This document shows, one piece after another, positions 1 through 8,607 of a stretch of DNA of 64,000 nt. The stretch spans positions 5,394,001 to 5,458,000 of the forward strand of contig NC_018681.1 of the NCBI RefSeq assembly GCF_000250675.2, written 5' to 3'. The notes beneath the pieces are model-generated. The model ran no database searches, was not told the origin of the DNA, and worked only from the letters and a program-made list of their open reading frames with translations. How positions within the stretch are numbered: position 1 is the first letter of the stretch; every line of letters starts with the position of its first letter. Both the position numbers and the translations under genes were made by a program. The DNA comes from Nocardia brasiliensis ATCC 700358 (lineage in GTDB: Bacteria; Actinomycetota; Actinomycetes; Mycobacteriales; Mycobacteriaceae).

Positions 1-2
1 AT

Positions 3-407
3 GTATTCGAGGAACGCCTCGCCGACGTAGTCACCTGGGACGCCGCACGTTGGGTACGACACGCGAGTCCGGCACGGAACGAGTTCAAGCAAGTTCTGGT
101 CGTGAGTGTGGATTCCCGTCACGAGGGAATGATCTATGTTGCCACCGATAAACTCTCTTCGGCAACAGGATACTTAGGATCACTGTGGGTCTCCCCCTAC
201 ATTAGAGGGTGCAGCATAGGCAGAGAGCTGCTCAACGCAGCCCTTACACAGATTGTTCATTGGGATCTGGACCGAGCACGCCTGTGCGTGGCGGAACAGG
301 ACGTCGGCGCGATTTCGCTGTACCTGCGCGCAGGGTTCACCAAAACAGGAGTATCGAAATCTTTGCCGTCCGGTATTACCGTTCTCGAAATGCATCGTAC
401 GCTGTGA
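3..407 (+). CDS. GNAT-family N-acetyltransferase, 5' end outside window
   Basis: The frame is open from the first bases of the window, so the N-terminus is missing. The visible 134 residues contain the acetyl-CoA-binding part of the GNAT fold: a beta-strand followed by VSPYIRGCSIGRELL (motif A, with R/G-x-x-x-G spacing around the pyrophosphate loop), then VAEQDVGAISLYLRAGF (motif B, the typical N/D-x-x-A-x-x-L-Y-x-x-x-G-F pattern). These enzymes move an acetyl group from acetyl-CoA to an amine. The substrate cannot be inferred. The internal GTG or ATG codons near 102-130 would cut the fold, so the true start lies to the left. The next gene is 109 bases downstream on the same strand and does not suggest a function. 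Confidence 0.8.
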   Translation, partial: VFEERLADVVTWDAARWVRHASPARNEFKQVLVVSVDSRHEGMIYVATDKLSSATGYLGSLWVSPYIRGCSIGRELLNAALTQIVHWDLDRARLCVAEQDVGAISLYLRAGFTKTGVSKSLPSGITVLEMHRTL

Positions 408-516
408 CCAGTACAGTCGTGGATAGTTCGCCTACCCTCGACCGCACAGGGCCGGATCCGCGGCCACGAAGCTGATCAAGGCACATAATCTCGATCCATC
501 AGGGAAGATGCTAGGT

Positions 517-897
517 ATGAACTTCACCGCCAAAGCCGCTATTCCGGTCTTACGCATCTTCGATCGCGAGAAAGCACGCGAGTTCTACCTGAACTACCTC
601 GGCTTCACGATCGACTGGGAGCACCGATACGACGGGCATGGCCCCACCTACACACAGATCTCCCGTGGACCGCTGGTGCTACATCTTTCCGAGCATCACG
701 GCGACGGTACGCCCGGGCAGGTCGTCTATATACCCGCGGTGGGGGTTCGGGAGCTCCACGCCGAATTACAGACCAAGAGCTACGACTTCCTCAATCCAGG
801 TATCGGCCCCAGCCCAGGCGATAACCGAGGCGCCTGCCTGTGCCTGCTCGACCCCTTCGGCAACACTCTACGTATCGACGAGCGTGCCGCCGACTGA
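517..897 (+). CDS. Glyoxalase/bleomycin-resistance (VOC) family protein
   Basis: The 126-residue product has the two beta-alpha-beta-beta-beta halves of the vicinal oxygen chelate fold: an opening AIPVLRIFDREKAREFYLNYLGF, the classic first VOC motif, and the closing LLDPFGNTLRID. This length and layout match small glyoxalase-superfamily proteins of actinobacteria that bind a metal or sequester a small molecule such as a bleomycin-type antibiotic. Which of these applies here is unknown. I chose the ATG at 517 over the ATG at 508 because AGGGAAG at 501-507 lies 9 bases before 517 but directly abuts 508. It may be a stand-alone gene. Confidence 0.8.
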   Translation: MNFTAKAAIPVLRIFDREKAREFYLNYLGFTIDWEHRYDGHGPTYTQISRGPLVLHLSEHHGDGTPGQVVYIPAVGVRELHAELQTKSYDFLNPGIGPSPGDNRGACLCLLDPFGNTLRIDERAAD

Positions 898-1055
898 ACC
901 TCTCCTCATCACACTCACACTCGTGGACGATGGCACATGGAACGGCTCGAGCGCACGGTGCGGGAAAGCAGTGGTCGGTCGTGCCATGCCGCTTCGAGCG
1001 AACGAACAACGGCGAAACGGTGATTCCGAGGCAGCAAAACTGCAATACTGACAGC

Positions 1056-1343
1056 GTGATAGTTCGTATTTGGAGCGCGAAAATAGACCCCGACCGGGCG
1101 GACGAGTACGAAAACTTCGCATACGCGAGGTCGCTGCCTATGTTCCGATCACACACCGGCTTTCTGGGCTGTGCGTTCCTGCGCGATGGCGCCGATTGTA
1201 CCGTTGTCACACTGTGGGAGAGCGCGGAGGATGTCGCCACCCTTGAGGCTTCCGCCCGATACCGCGAGACAGTTGCCGCCATTATGGCTGCTGGATTCAT
1301 CCTGACCGCCAGTAACGCGCTCGCGGCGACTGCTTCGCTCTGA
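1056..1343 (+). CDS. ABM-like (antibiotic biosynthesis monooxygenase fold) small protein
   Basis: The 95-residue product starts IVRIWSAKIDPDRADEYENF and continues with a GFLGCAFLRD strand and a VVTLWESAEDVATLEAS helix. This is the ferredoxin-like alpha/beta layout of ABM-domain proteins: an early R-x-W-x-A strand, an F...G helix-strand turn, and a W-x-S-x-E-D turn. Members act as cofactor-free monooxygenases, haem-degrading enzymes or orphan proteins. The short C-terminal tail GFILTASNALAATASL is hydrophobic and not typical. The GTG start at 1056 is the first in-frame start that begins right at the domain; its ribosome binding site is weak. Confidence 0.55.
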   Translation: MIVRIWSAKIDPDRADEYENFAYARSLPMFRSHTGFLGCAFLRDGADCTVVTLWESAEDVATLEASARYRETVAAIMAAGFILTASNALAATASL

Positions 1344-1673
1344 TCTCAGCAGAAAATCGGAGCCAGCCGACCTGGACGGGAGACACCTCCAGCGGAGTGC
1401 CCTGGCCTTGCATATGAAACGGCCTCTCTCGGAGCATGCACCCCCCATCCCGCATATTTTCGCCTCGGCGGTGATCCGACAACGCACTAGGCTCGACAGC
1501 GCGTCGCGGCCGCCGGTCGGCATGGTGCACGGCCCAGATGCTTCCGGCTCGAATTCCGTGCTATGACAACACCATTCATGTGGGCGTAAGCGCCCGGCGA
1601 CACTCGTATCCACTCGGTGCGGCGTTCTGGTATCCGCAGGACAACTCGTCCCATGCCGACTGCAACCAAGCTT
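1344..1673. other. Intergenic region between convergent genes, no gene seen
   Basis: These 330 bases lie between the ends of a plus-strand and a minus-strand gene. Open frames here have no recognisable domain and no good ribosome binding site. No clear hairpin with a T-run was found. Confidence 0.5.
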
Positions 1674-2117
1674 TCAACCGTCAGCAGAACCTGAGTCCGG
1701 CGCACTCGGCGCATTTGGAGCGATCGAAACATGCCAATCAGCTCGATAGTCATCGGACGCGAACCCAGCGCCTACGACATAGGGTCCCACTCCGTTGAAG
1801 TCGCAGGGTGCCGATACTCTCCAGCTACCGTGCGAGTCCATCGTGCCGAGTTCTTCTAGTTTCGCCAGGTCGATACTGCATACGACGGCGTTCTTCGAGT
1901 CGTACGCCGCCCACATAACCCCAGGAGCGTTGCCGGCCCCTCCGCTCGCTTCGATGTTGATATACCAGACCCCTTCGACATCGATGCCCCCTTTCTGGCA
2001 GCTTCTGGCCTCGAGGCAGGTGTAATCATACGAAGCGTAGGCATCAGCGGACGACCCCAGCATGAACCATGCCGCGATAGTGCATACAATAGCCAGGTCA
2101 GCGAACTTCGGCTTCAC
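1674..2117 (-). CDS. Secreted four-cysteine protein of unknown function
   Basis: The product is 147 residues. It begins MKPKFADLAIVCTIAAWFML and continues GSSADAYA, a Sec signal peptide with a positive N-region, a hydrophobic core and an A-x-A cleavage site. The predicted mature part contains C-x5-C (TCLEARSC) plus two later cysteines, consistent with two disulfides. It also has a tail rich in Pro, Ser and Asp. The GTG at 2117 is preceded by GAAGGAGAAAAT, a strong ribosome binding site, and it starts exactly at the signal peptide, so longer upstream starts are rejected. No family was recognised. Similar small secreted proteins recur in this window (9908, 21972, 24403). Confidence 0.65.
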   Translation of the reverse strand: MKPKFADLAIVCTIAAWFMLGSSADAYASYDYTCLEARSCQKGGIDVEGVWYINIEASGGAGNAPGVMWAAYDSKNAVVCSIDLAKLEELGTMDSHGSWRVSAPCDFNGVGPYVVGAGFASDDYRADWHVSIAPNAPSAPDSGSADG

Positions 2118-2310
2118 ATTTTCTCCTTCAGTGCGACAGGCAGTTACTCGTCGAAGTGCAGTCAGAACAACACAACAGGCTACCGGCACAGAGAGAGACC
2201 CCCGCAGCCTTCTGTTTCCACTGATGGCAAAATAGCCCCGCCGATCCCCTCAGAGCAGGCAGATGGGCTGTGCCGCAGAGTAGGTTCTATATTCCCAGCG
2301 ATGGAAATTC

Positions 2311-3492
2311 GTGCCGCACGTGCGAAAATACACTCTCTCAATGTGTTCATACTTGCCTACTTTCGGCGTGGAAGAAGAGTTCCTGATCGTTGATCCCGTC
2401 ACCGGGGAGCCGGTGCCACTGGGACCTGCTGTGGTGCGACTGGGTCGAGGCACCGGTTCGAATCTGCAGGAAGAACTCACGCTCTTTCAAGTTGAGACGG
2501 CCACTCATGTCCACACCGAACTCGAGTCATTGCTCGATGAACTAAAAACACTACGCAGAACGACAGCAGCGCATACGGAGGCTAGTGGTGGTCGACTAGT
2601 CGCCGCCGGTATGCCACTTACGGAGGTCGAATGCGGAGCGGAAGCGGTCGACAACCCGCGTTACAGACGAATCGCCGATGAGTTCGGTCTGATCTCCCGG
2701 GAAACTGCAGTGTGTGGGTGCCACGTGCACGTCGCCGTGCCAGACAGGGGTGCCGCGATACAGGTCGGAAACTACATTCGTCCCTGGCTGCCGGTCCTGC
2801 TGGCCCTTACCGCAAATTCGGCGATCTATCGTGCGACGATCACCGGCTACGCCAGCTGGCGGAACATCACCTGGCGCCGGTGGCCGGTATCCGGACCACC
2901 GCCGCACTTCGGTACAACCGCCGAGTACGACGCCAGAGTCGACTTGCTGCTCGCCAGCGGCACTATCCTGGACTCTCGCATGGTGTATTGGGACGTTCGC
3001 CCATCCCTGGCCCACCCGACCGTCGAAATCCGTGTCAGCGATGTGCCACTCTCCGTGGCGGAAACCGCCGTGCTCGCAGGCTTGGCACGAGCCTTGGTGG
3101 CGTCCGCGCTGACCTCGATCGCCGAGGGTCTGGTGCCGCCGATCCTGCCCGACAGCGCACTCACCGCGGCATATTGGAGGGCCGCACGGTTCGGCATGGG
3201 CGGCGACGGATTCGACCCATGGAATTCACGCACCCTTCCGGCTCGGGCGCAGCTCGACCGACTGCTCGAATATCTGGAACCGGTACTGACCGCGAGCGGC
3301 GATCAGCAATTCATGGACGAGACCCTAGGTGCCATACTCGCCCGAGGAAACGGCGCGACGAGACAGCTGAAGGCATTCCAGGATGGGAACTCTGTGCCGG
3401 ATGTGGTAGCCGTGCTGGCCGACGCCACGCTGGAAGGCTGCAGGTCCGGGCCGGACATTACTCATCGCTTGACTGCGACCAACAACAGGTAG
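2311..3492 (+). CDS. YbdK-type carboxylate-amine ligase (glutamate-cysteine ligase family 2)
   Basis: The 393-residue protein matches the GCS2/YbdK family along its length. It has an N-terminal FGVEEEFLIVDP acidic ATP/Mg motif, CGCHVHVAVPD in the middle, and YWDVRPS followed by EIRVSDVPLSV toward the C-terminal third. Family members join a carboxylate, usually glutamate gamma-carboxyl, to an amine with ATP. Some make gamma-glutamylcysteine and many are uncharacterised. The length fits the usual 370-430 residues. The GTG at 2311 opens the frame; the ATG at 2341 (MCSYLPTFG) is an equally good start and sits just before the first conserved motif. Its 3' end overlaps the convergent methyltransferase by 31 bases. 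Possible products are a gamma-glutamyl amide or a small dipeptide-like compound. Confidence 0.85.
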   Translation: MPHVRKYTLSMCSYLPTFGVEEEFLIVDPVTGEPVPLGPAVVRLGRGTGSNLQEELTLFQVETATHVHTELESLLDELKTLRRTTAAHTEASGGRLVAAGMPLTEVECGAEAVDNPRYRRIADEFGLISRETAVCGCHVHVAVPDRGAAIQVGNYIRPWLPVLLALTANSAIYRATITGYASWRNITWRRWPVSGPPPHFGTTAEYDARVDLLLASGTILDSRMVYWDVRPSLAHPTVEIRVSDVPLSVAETAVLAGLARALVASALTSIAEGLVPPILPDSALTAAYWRAARFGMGGDGFDPWNSRTLPARAQLDRLLEYLEPVLTASGDQQFMDETLGAILARGNGATRQLKAFQDGNSVPDVVAVLADATLEGCRSGPDITHRLTATNNR

Positions 3493-4280
3493 CCGATCTG
3501 GCGGGTACGGGCGAACAGCGACATCAGATTGTCCAGCGCAGTGGTCCGATCCGAGCCGATGGCCGCGACGAGTGCGGACCTGTTCTCTTGTATTCGCCGC
3601 ACGCAGTGCTCATAGCTAGGACGGGTCTGGTCGGTCAGGTCACGCGTTTCTTCGACCTCGAAGCCGGCGTCGCGGACGAGTTCACCGTAGCTTTCGGCAG
3701 TTTCCGGAGCGAGCAGGCGGAAGGTGGACTCGTCGGCGGACTGTACTCCGATCACGTCTTGCGACGGCAACAGCACGACATCGGCGATCGCCAGCCGTCC
3801 TCCGGGCCGGAGCACTCGAACAATCTCTCGCATTGCATGCTCCTTTTCTGGCATGTGCACGATTGATTCGATGGCGAAGGCCCTGTCGAAGGATGCATCG
3901 GAAAACGACAGATCCATAGCATCCTCGGTCAAGAACTTCGTTCGCTCCGCGAGATCGGCCGCGGCACTGCGTTCACTCGCGGTCTCCATCTGCTGCCGAC
4001 TGATCGTCACCCCGGTGACGTGAGCGCCTGTCATGAGCGCGATGCGCCGGGCCGGCGCGCCGGTGCCACAGCCGATATCGAGTACTCGACTGGTCGAATC
4101 GGCACGAATGCTGGTGGCGATGAGATCGGTCAGTCGGTGCTGGGCCTCGCTCAACGACCCGCCCGAGCCTTCGGGCCAGTAGCCCAGGTGTAGGTTTTCG
4201 CCCATCAGCAGCTCCAACGCCAGGATATTGTCGTAAAAGCCAGCGACTGCAGCCAGGTCAGGATCACACGATTCGTCCAC
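3462..4280 (-). CDS. Class I SAM-dependent methyltransferase
   Basis: The 272-residue protein has the full SAM-binding core: motif I VLDIGCGTGAPARR near residue 65, an acidic residue after the second strand, FDRAFAIESIVHMPEK (motif IV region) and LRPGGRLAIADV (motif VI). The N-terminal FYDNILALELLMGENLHLGYW is a signature of natural-product methyltransferases of the RebM or sterol/tocopherol type, which methylate small acceptors. The GTG start is preceded by GAGGGGAAC. It is a paralogue of the gene at 8873: both share the FYDN...LLMG N-terminus and the QIGY-x-LLVA C-terminus. The acceptor is unknown. It lies convergent to the YbdK-type ligase gene. Confidence 0.88.
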   Translation of the reverse strand: MDESCDPDLAAVAGFYDNILALELLMGENLHLGYWPEGSGGSLSEAQHRLTDLIATSIRADSTSRVLDIGCGTGAPARRIALMTGAHVTGVTISRQQMETASERSAAADLAERTKFLTEDAMDLSFSDASFDRAFAIESIVHMPEKEHAMREIVRVLRPGGRLAIADVVLLPSQDVIGVQSADESTFRLLAPETAESYGELVRDAGFEVEETRDLTDQTRPSYEHCVRRIQENRSALVAAIGSDRTTALDNLMSLFARTRQIGYLLLVAVKR

Positions 4281-4310
4281 TTCGTTCCCCTCGATGAAAT
4301 AATCCGCTCA

Positions 4311-4613
4311 CTAACCCAGAACCCACAGCTCCGTATATTGAAATGGAATTCCCTCAGGGCTGTCGAGGTATGAGCGGCAGTAATATGCATGAATGTCGCC
4401 GGCGACCACCCTACCCGAACCATCTCTCGAACAATAAAACTCCGATCTGCCATCGACCGATCCTCCGAACGTATTATCATGTCGATAGCCGGGTGGCGCG
4501 GGTGGATCAATGTATACCCGTGCCGCTGCCTCTGCGGCCCCCGCAAGACCAGGGGCAAGAATCAGCCCCCATACGCCGATGATGTTGAGCGAGATCAATG
4601 CAAACTTGTTCAA
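4311..4613 (-). CDS. Small exported protein
   Basis: The 100-residue product begins with a hydrophobic stretch (LISLNIIGVWGLILAPGLAGAAEAA) that reads as a Sec signal peptide ending in A-x-A. The predicted mature part is about 70 residues and contains two cysteines in a Tyr-rich context (EFYCSRDG and AYYCRSYL), likely one disulfide. The start chosen is TTG at 4613 because GAGG lies at a normal distance upstream and the signal peptide follows at once. Upstream alternative starts would add an arginine-rich leader unlike a signal peptide. No family was recognised. It sits 30 bases upstream of the methyltransferase gene on the same strand, so the two may be co-transcribed. Confidence 0.5.
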   Translation of the reverse strand: MNKFALISLNIIGVWGLILAPGLAGAAEAAARVYIDPPAPPGYRHDNTFGGSVDGRSEFYCSRDGSGRVVAGDIHAYYCRSYLDSPEGIPFQYTELWVLG

Positions 4614-4812
4614 TTCACTGCCTCGGTGGTGGCGCGAGCGCTCCCTTATCGAGCTCTTCTCGAAAAGCGTGCCGAGGAGCGCTGCGTCCGCCAAGGCCGC
4701 CTTGCCAGATCTGGGAATGCCCAGAGTTCCACCTCAGCAGATGGCGGGTCAGGAACGGAAAGGGGACTTGCCGCAGGCTATCCAGCCCCTGACCCGGCAC
4801 CAGTCCGCGGCC

Positions 4813-5565
4813 CTAGTCCTGCGCGGCGTTCGCGGCGTTGACGAACTCTATGTGCGCGGCTGAGGGGCCGGCGGACTCGCGCTCGATCCGGTCAGCGTGG
4901 TCGGCGTGCATCTGGAGCAGGCTGTCTCGTAGTCCGGCGTCGCCGCCGTGGAATTCTTCCAGCAGTTGTGCCCACCGCGCGGCCAGCTGCTGTCCTTGCG
5001 GTGACGTCGGCTCCACCCCCGCTGCGATCGCTGCGTCCACCTGCGGGATCAGTTCAGCCCATCCGGCTTGCACCTGCTGATGGTGCTGTTCACCGAGCTG
5101 CTCTCGGCGTTGCGAGAGCTGAGCCAGCTGCTGCTGGGTGAAGTATTGTTTGACAGTGTTATCGACCATGACGGTTCTCCTGATCAATTCCAGGAAGTGA
5201 TCAGCGGTCGCGGGGCCCTGCCGCTCCACTGTGGTGACCAGCGCGGCAACCAGCGAGTGCAGGTCATGGGTGGCGGCCAACTGGTTAGCGAGGCACTCAC
5301 GATGGGCGAGTAGCACCTGAGCCATTGTTACGGTGCCGGCGAGCAGTTCGGCGATCTTGTCCAGCCCCAACCCTAATTGGCGGAGGGCCAAAACCTGATA
5401 CAGGCGTTGTACATCGGCTTCTGTGTACAGCCGATGGCCCGTCCCGGTCCGCTTCGCTGCGCGCACCAAGCCGATTCGGTCGTAATGATGCAGCGTCCGA
5501 ATCGTCAACCCAGCATCGTCGGCGAGTTCACCGACTTTCCATACCCGCTCACCCATCCACTTCAT
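4813..5565 (-). CDS. MerR-family transcriptional regulator, TipA-like
   Basis: The 250-residue protein has an N-terminal winged-helix MerR domain: KVGELADDAGLTIRTLHHYD, the recognition helix start, and GHRLYTEADVQRL. A linking coiled-coil follows, and then a C-terminal region (FTQQQLAQLSQRREQL, WAELIPQVDAAIAAG, WAQLLEEF) that looks like a TipAS antibiotic-recognition domain. TipAL-type regulators activate transcription when a ligand such as a thiopeptide is bound. A promoter with a 19-base spacer and a dyad in the spacer lies directly upstream (5603-5633), which fits autoregulation. The ATG at 5565 follows GGAAG; the ATG at 5556 is an alternative. The physiological ligand is unknown. Confidence 0.88.
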   Translation of the reverse strand: MKWMGERVWKVGELADDAGLTIRTLHHYDRIGLVRAAKRTGTGHRLYTEADVQRLYQVLALRQLGLGLDKIAELLAGTVTMAQVLLAHRECLANQLAATHDLHSLVAALVTTVERQGPATADHFLELIRRTVMVDNTVKQYFTQQQLAQLSQRREQLGEQHHQQVQAGWAELIPQVDAAIAAGVEPTSPQGQQLAARWAQLLEEFHGGDAGLRDSLLQMHADHADRIERESAGPSAAHIEFVNAANAAQD

Positions 5566-5602
5566 CTCACTTCCGTCGACGCGCTTTACGTCGACCCCTC
5601 CG

Positions 5603-5633
5603 ACGCTAGAACCTGACGCTACGTCAGGAGCAA
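5603..5633 (-). promoter_or_regulatory. MerR-type promoter with operator dyad in a 19-base spacer
   Basis: On the minus strand, TTGCTC (-35, 5628-5633) and TAGCGT (-10, 5603-5608) are separated by exactly 19 bases. The spacer region carries CCTGACG-TAG-CGTCAGG (5612-5628), a perfect dyad with 7-base arms and a 3-base centre. MerR-family activators are known to bind dyads inside promoters with an over-long spacer and twist the DNA. The start codon of the TipA-like gene is about 38 bases downstream of the -10 box. The match of spacing and symmetry makes autoregulation likely. Confidence 0.7.
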
Positions 5634-5887
5634 GTCGAGCTTATGGGTTCGCATCGAGGCTCGATGTTCCCGTGGCTGACGATCCTGCGCGAGTGACCGA
5701 TACTGTCTAGTGGTTGGGAGTTGACGGTTCAACTCAGCGAATCGCCGCCAGGTGGTCGACCTCAATCCAGCTTCCTAAACCGTTGTTGCACAGCAGAAGA
5801 CAAGTGCCACCGGGTGACGGCGAGTGGATGTGCGCCATTGTCACCGCAGCGGCGCGCGGCATATCTCAACAGAATCGAGGCAAACGT

Positions 5888-7060
5888 TTGAATGACAAAA
5901 TCTGGTTGCTCGGTCGATTCGCGGCGGTCGGGGGGCATGTACTGGCCGAGAAGATCACGCGACCGAAAGCGCGCAAAATCAGCGATGTCCCTGTCTCCGG
6001 AAGATACATCACGCCCGAATGGCTCACTGCGGTCCTGTGCCGCGATGTCCCCGCGGCGCGCGTGCGTTCATTCAGCACTTCGAATGCCAGTCACGGCACC
6101 TCGACGCGGCTGGCGATCCGGGTCGAGTACAACGAAGCAGGCGATGCGGCGGGTCTGCCAGTCGAATTATTCGCGAAGACAAGCACGTCGCTTCGGCAAC
6201 GCATGCTGCTCGGCGGCGCCAGGGTGATCGATGGGGAGACCCAGTTCTTCATGAACTTTCGCCCCGAAGTGGCGATGGAGGCGCCGCGCGGGTACTGGGC
6301 GGCAGTGGATTCGGCATCGTGGCGATCGGTGACACTGATGGAGGACATCGCGGCGACCCGCGGCGCCGCGTTCACAGAGCCCACTGCGCAGATCACGTAC
6401 GGAGAGGTCGAAGATCTGGTACGCAATCTGGCTCGCCTGCACGGCACCTTCTGGGAGCATCGAATGCTCGGCACTCTGAAGACTCCCAATGAAATGCTGC
6501 GTGCCATCCGCTCAGCGATCGATATGAAGGCGCGGAGCAAGGTGGGTCTGCGTCGAGCCGAACTGGTCGTTCCGGAAGCGCTTCGGGGACAACATGAACG
6601 GCTGTGGGCCGGCGTCGAACGGGCATTGCACCTCGCTACCGAGGAAATGCCACCGACGCTTCTGCACGGCGACCCGCACATCGGGCAAACCTATGCGACC
6701 TCGGATGGACGGATGGGTTTTGCCGACTGGCAAGTGATCATGCGCGGCGGCTGGGCGCATGACTTCGCCTACACGGTCAACTCGGCATGCGAACCCGACG
6801 ATCGCCGAGCGTGGGATCGCGGGTTGCTGAAAACGTACATGGCCGAACTCGAAAGCGCCGGCGGCGCCGCGCTCGCTTTGGATGATGCCTGGCTGTCATA
6901 TCGCCAGCAATCGATGTTCGCCTACGCCGCATGGGCATTCACCATCGGCCGAGCAGCATATCAGCCCAGGATGCAGGCGCCGGAGACGTGTCTGACGCTC
7001 ATGCGGCGAATCTCCACCGCGCTGGATGACCTCGGCTCGCTCGATGCGTTGGGAGTCTGA
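5888..7060 (+). CDS. Phosphotransferase-family (kinase-fold) protein
   Basis: The 390-residue protein belongs to the aminoglycoside/choline kinase-like superfamily. The evidence is the catalytic-loop motif LLHGDPHIGQTY and the metal-binding GFADWQ that follows 15 residues later, with a lysine-containing nucleotide-binding strand earlier (ELFAKTS). It probably phosphorylates a hydroxyl on a small molecule. In the usual HGD-x-H-x-x-N motif the asparagine is replaced by Gln, an unusual but conservative change. The TTG start at 5888 has GAGG 7 bases upstream and begins near the domain; an earlier frame start would add a low-complexity leader. The gene precedes the P450 by about 110 bases on the same strand. 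Confidence 0.75.
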   Translation: MNDKIWLLGRFAAVGGHVLAEKITRPKARKISDVPVSGRYITPEWLTAVLCRDVPAARVRSFSTSNASHGTSTRLAIRVEYNEAGDAAGLPVELFAKTSTSLRQRMLLGGARVIDGETQFFMNFRPEVAMEAPRGYWAAVDSASWRSVTLMEDIAATRGAAFTEPTAQITYGEVEDLVRNLARLHGTFWEHRMLGTLKTPNEMLRAIRSAIDMKARSKVGLRRAELVVPEALRGQHERLWAGVERALHLATEEMPPTLLHGDPHIGQTYATSDGRMGFADWQVIMRGGWAHDFAYTVNSACEPDDRRAWDRGLLKTYMAELESAGGAALALDDAWLSYRQQSMFAYAAWAFTIGRAAYQPRMQAPETCLTLMRRISTALDDLGSLDALGV

Positions 7061-7169
7061 CCGGAACCTCGGCTGTGGGCCTCTCAGCGGTGGGAATCAC
7101 CGCAGCGATCTGTCGCAAGCTTGATGGTAGATCAACTGCGGGGCACCCGATCAGTCTGGAGTTTTGCAG

Positions 7170-8414
7170 TTGAGTACACCTCAGCAACCCGCTCAGTCAT
7201 TCGTCCACGGCTCGCCGGTTCGCTCCGACGAGCCTCGAGTTCGTTTGTACACACCAGAATTCGCTGCCGACCCACACAATGCCTACCGCGCGATGCGGCG
7301 CGAATTCCGGAGCATGGTGCCCGTGGAGCTGTCGCCAGGGGTCCCGGCGACGCTGGTGATCGGCTACCGCACCGCACTCCAGATCCTCAACGATCCAGCG
7401 CATTTTCCAGCGGATCCACGCGTGTGGCAACGAAATATCCCAGCGAGCTGTCCGATCCGCCCCATGCTGGAGTGGCGACCGGTCGCGAGCAGAAGCACCG
7501 GCAGCGACTTCCTGCGGTATCGACGTGCCACGGCCTCGAGCATCAATGCGGTGGATCTGTTCGCACTCCATGACACAGTGGAGTCGATAGCCGTTCCGAT
7601 GATCAACAGCTTCTGTCAGGACGGCTCGGCAGACCTGATCCGGCAGTACGTGTTTCCACTTGTTTTTCAAGTCGTCAACGCTCTGCTCGGCTGCTCACCC
7701 GAGATCGGGCAGCGGCTGGCTACCGCGACCGCCGCCATCGTCGAAGCCGTCGACGCGGAAGAAGGAAACAAGCTGCTCAGCGCGGCCCTACTCGAGCTGG
7801 TGACGCTCAAAAAGGCAGAGCCGCAGGACGATATCACATCTCATCTACTGCAGGATCCGGCCGATTTGACGACCGAGGAGGCGATCCACCATGTAGCTCA
7901 GATTTATGGCACCGGAATCGAATTCCTGTTGAATCTGATCGTCAATACTCTGCTGTTGATCGTCACGGACGAGCGCTTCGGCGGGCGAGTACTCGGTGGT
8001 GTCCTGACCGCTCGCGATGCGCTGGACGAAGTGCTCTTCAACGACCCGCCGCTCGCGAATCTTCTGATCAGCTTCCCTCCGCACCCGATCCTCATTGATG
8101 AGGTGTGGCTGCCGGCCCATCAGCCCGTGGTCATCAGTATGGCGGCGTGCAACAACGATCCTGCGATTCGAACCGACGATATGGCTGGAAATTGTTCTCA
8201 TCTGGCATGGGGTGTCGGCCAGCATGCCTGCCCGGCACAATCGCTGGCCTATCTCGTCGCCCAGGACGCCATCGACCAGCTGCTGGACGCCATACCCGAG
8301 ATCCGGCTGAACCACAAAGCCGATGTCCCGACATGGCGTCCTGGACCGTTCCACCGTGCGCTGACAGCGTTGCCCGTCCAGTTTCAACCGACGAGCCCAC
8401 TCGGAACCGGATAG
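7170..8414 (+). CDS. Cytochrome P450 lacking the EXXR motif (CYP157-like)
   Basis: The 414-residue protein has the P450 haem loop HLAWGVGQHACPAQS, with the axial cysteine at about residue 354, and the usual preceding AACNNDPAIRTDD region. In the K-helix the near-universal E-x-x-R reads EVLF (DEVLFNDPP), so the arginine is lost. The I-helix region YGTGIEFLLN lacks the A-G-x-D/E-T threonine. The Streptomyces CYP157 family is known to lack EXXR, and this protein resembles it in those features. Its reaction is unknown and it may be non-catalytic or bind a ligand. The TTG at 7170 is chosen because CTGGAG lies about 9 bases upstream; the TTG at 7164 is an alternative. No redox partner gene lies nearby. 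Confidence 0.85.
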   Translation: MSTPQQPAQSFVHGSPVRSDEPRVRLYTPEFAADPHNAYRAMRREFRSMVPVELSPGVPATLVIGYRTALQILNDPAHFPADPRVWQRNIPASCPIRPMLEWRPVASRSTGSDFLRYRRATASSINAVDLFALHDTVESIAVPMINSFCQDGSADLIRQYVFPLVFQVVNALLGCSPEIGQRLATATAAIVEAVDAEEGNKLLSAALLELVTLKKAEPQDDITSHLLQDPADLTTEEAIHHVAQIYGTGIEFLLNLIVNTLLLIVTDERFGGRVLGGVLTARDALDEVLFNDPPLANLLISFPPHPILIDEVWLPAHQPVVISMAACNNDPAIRTDDMAGNCSHLAWGVGQHACPAQSLAYLVAQDAIDQLLDAIPEIRLNHKADVPTWRPGPFHRALTALPVQFQPTSPLGTG

Positions 8415-8566
8415 CGGTTGAACTCGACCGCAACGTGCGAAGCAGTCGGTCCCCATGTTTGGGAAAACGCTTGTGGCTCAGCACAATCGATCCACCTAGA
8501 ATCTTGGAGGCGTGGACTTCCATGGTCCATGCGCCTCTAGTAGCCGCTGAGACGGAGAACGGGGCG

Positions 8567-8607
8567 AAGATGCACGGAGGTCGCTGTGCTGCCCCTCCGT
8601 GCATCTT
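8567..8607 (+). terminator. Strong hairpin, likely terminator
   Basis: AAGATGCACGGAGG (8567-8580) pairs perfectly with CCTCCGTGCATCTT (8594-8607) over 14 base pairs with a 13-base loop, and it is followed by TCTGC. It lies 153 bases after the P450 stop and is the only clear structure in the gene-free stretch 8415-8872. A T-run is short, so termination is likely but not certain. Confidence 0.6.

Noticed and set aside
2712..3866. A 384-codon plus-strand open frame over the YbdK-type ligase and methyltransferase
   Set aside because: It is arginine-rich, out of frame with the recognised ligase and shows no domain.
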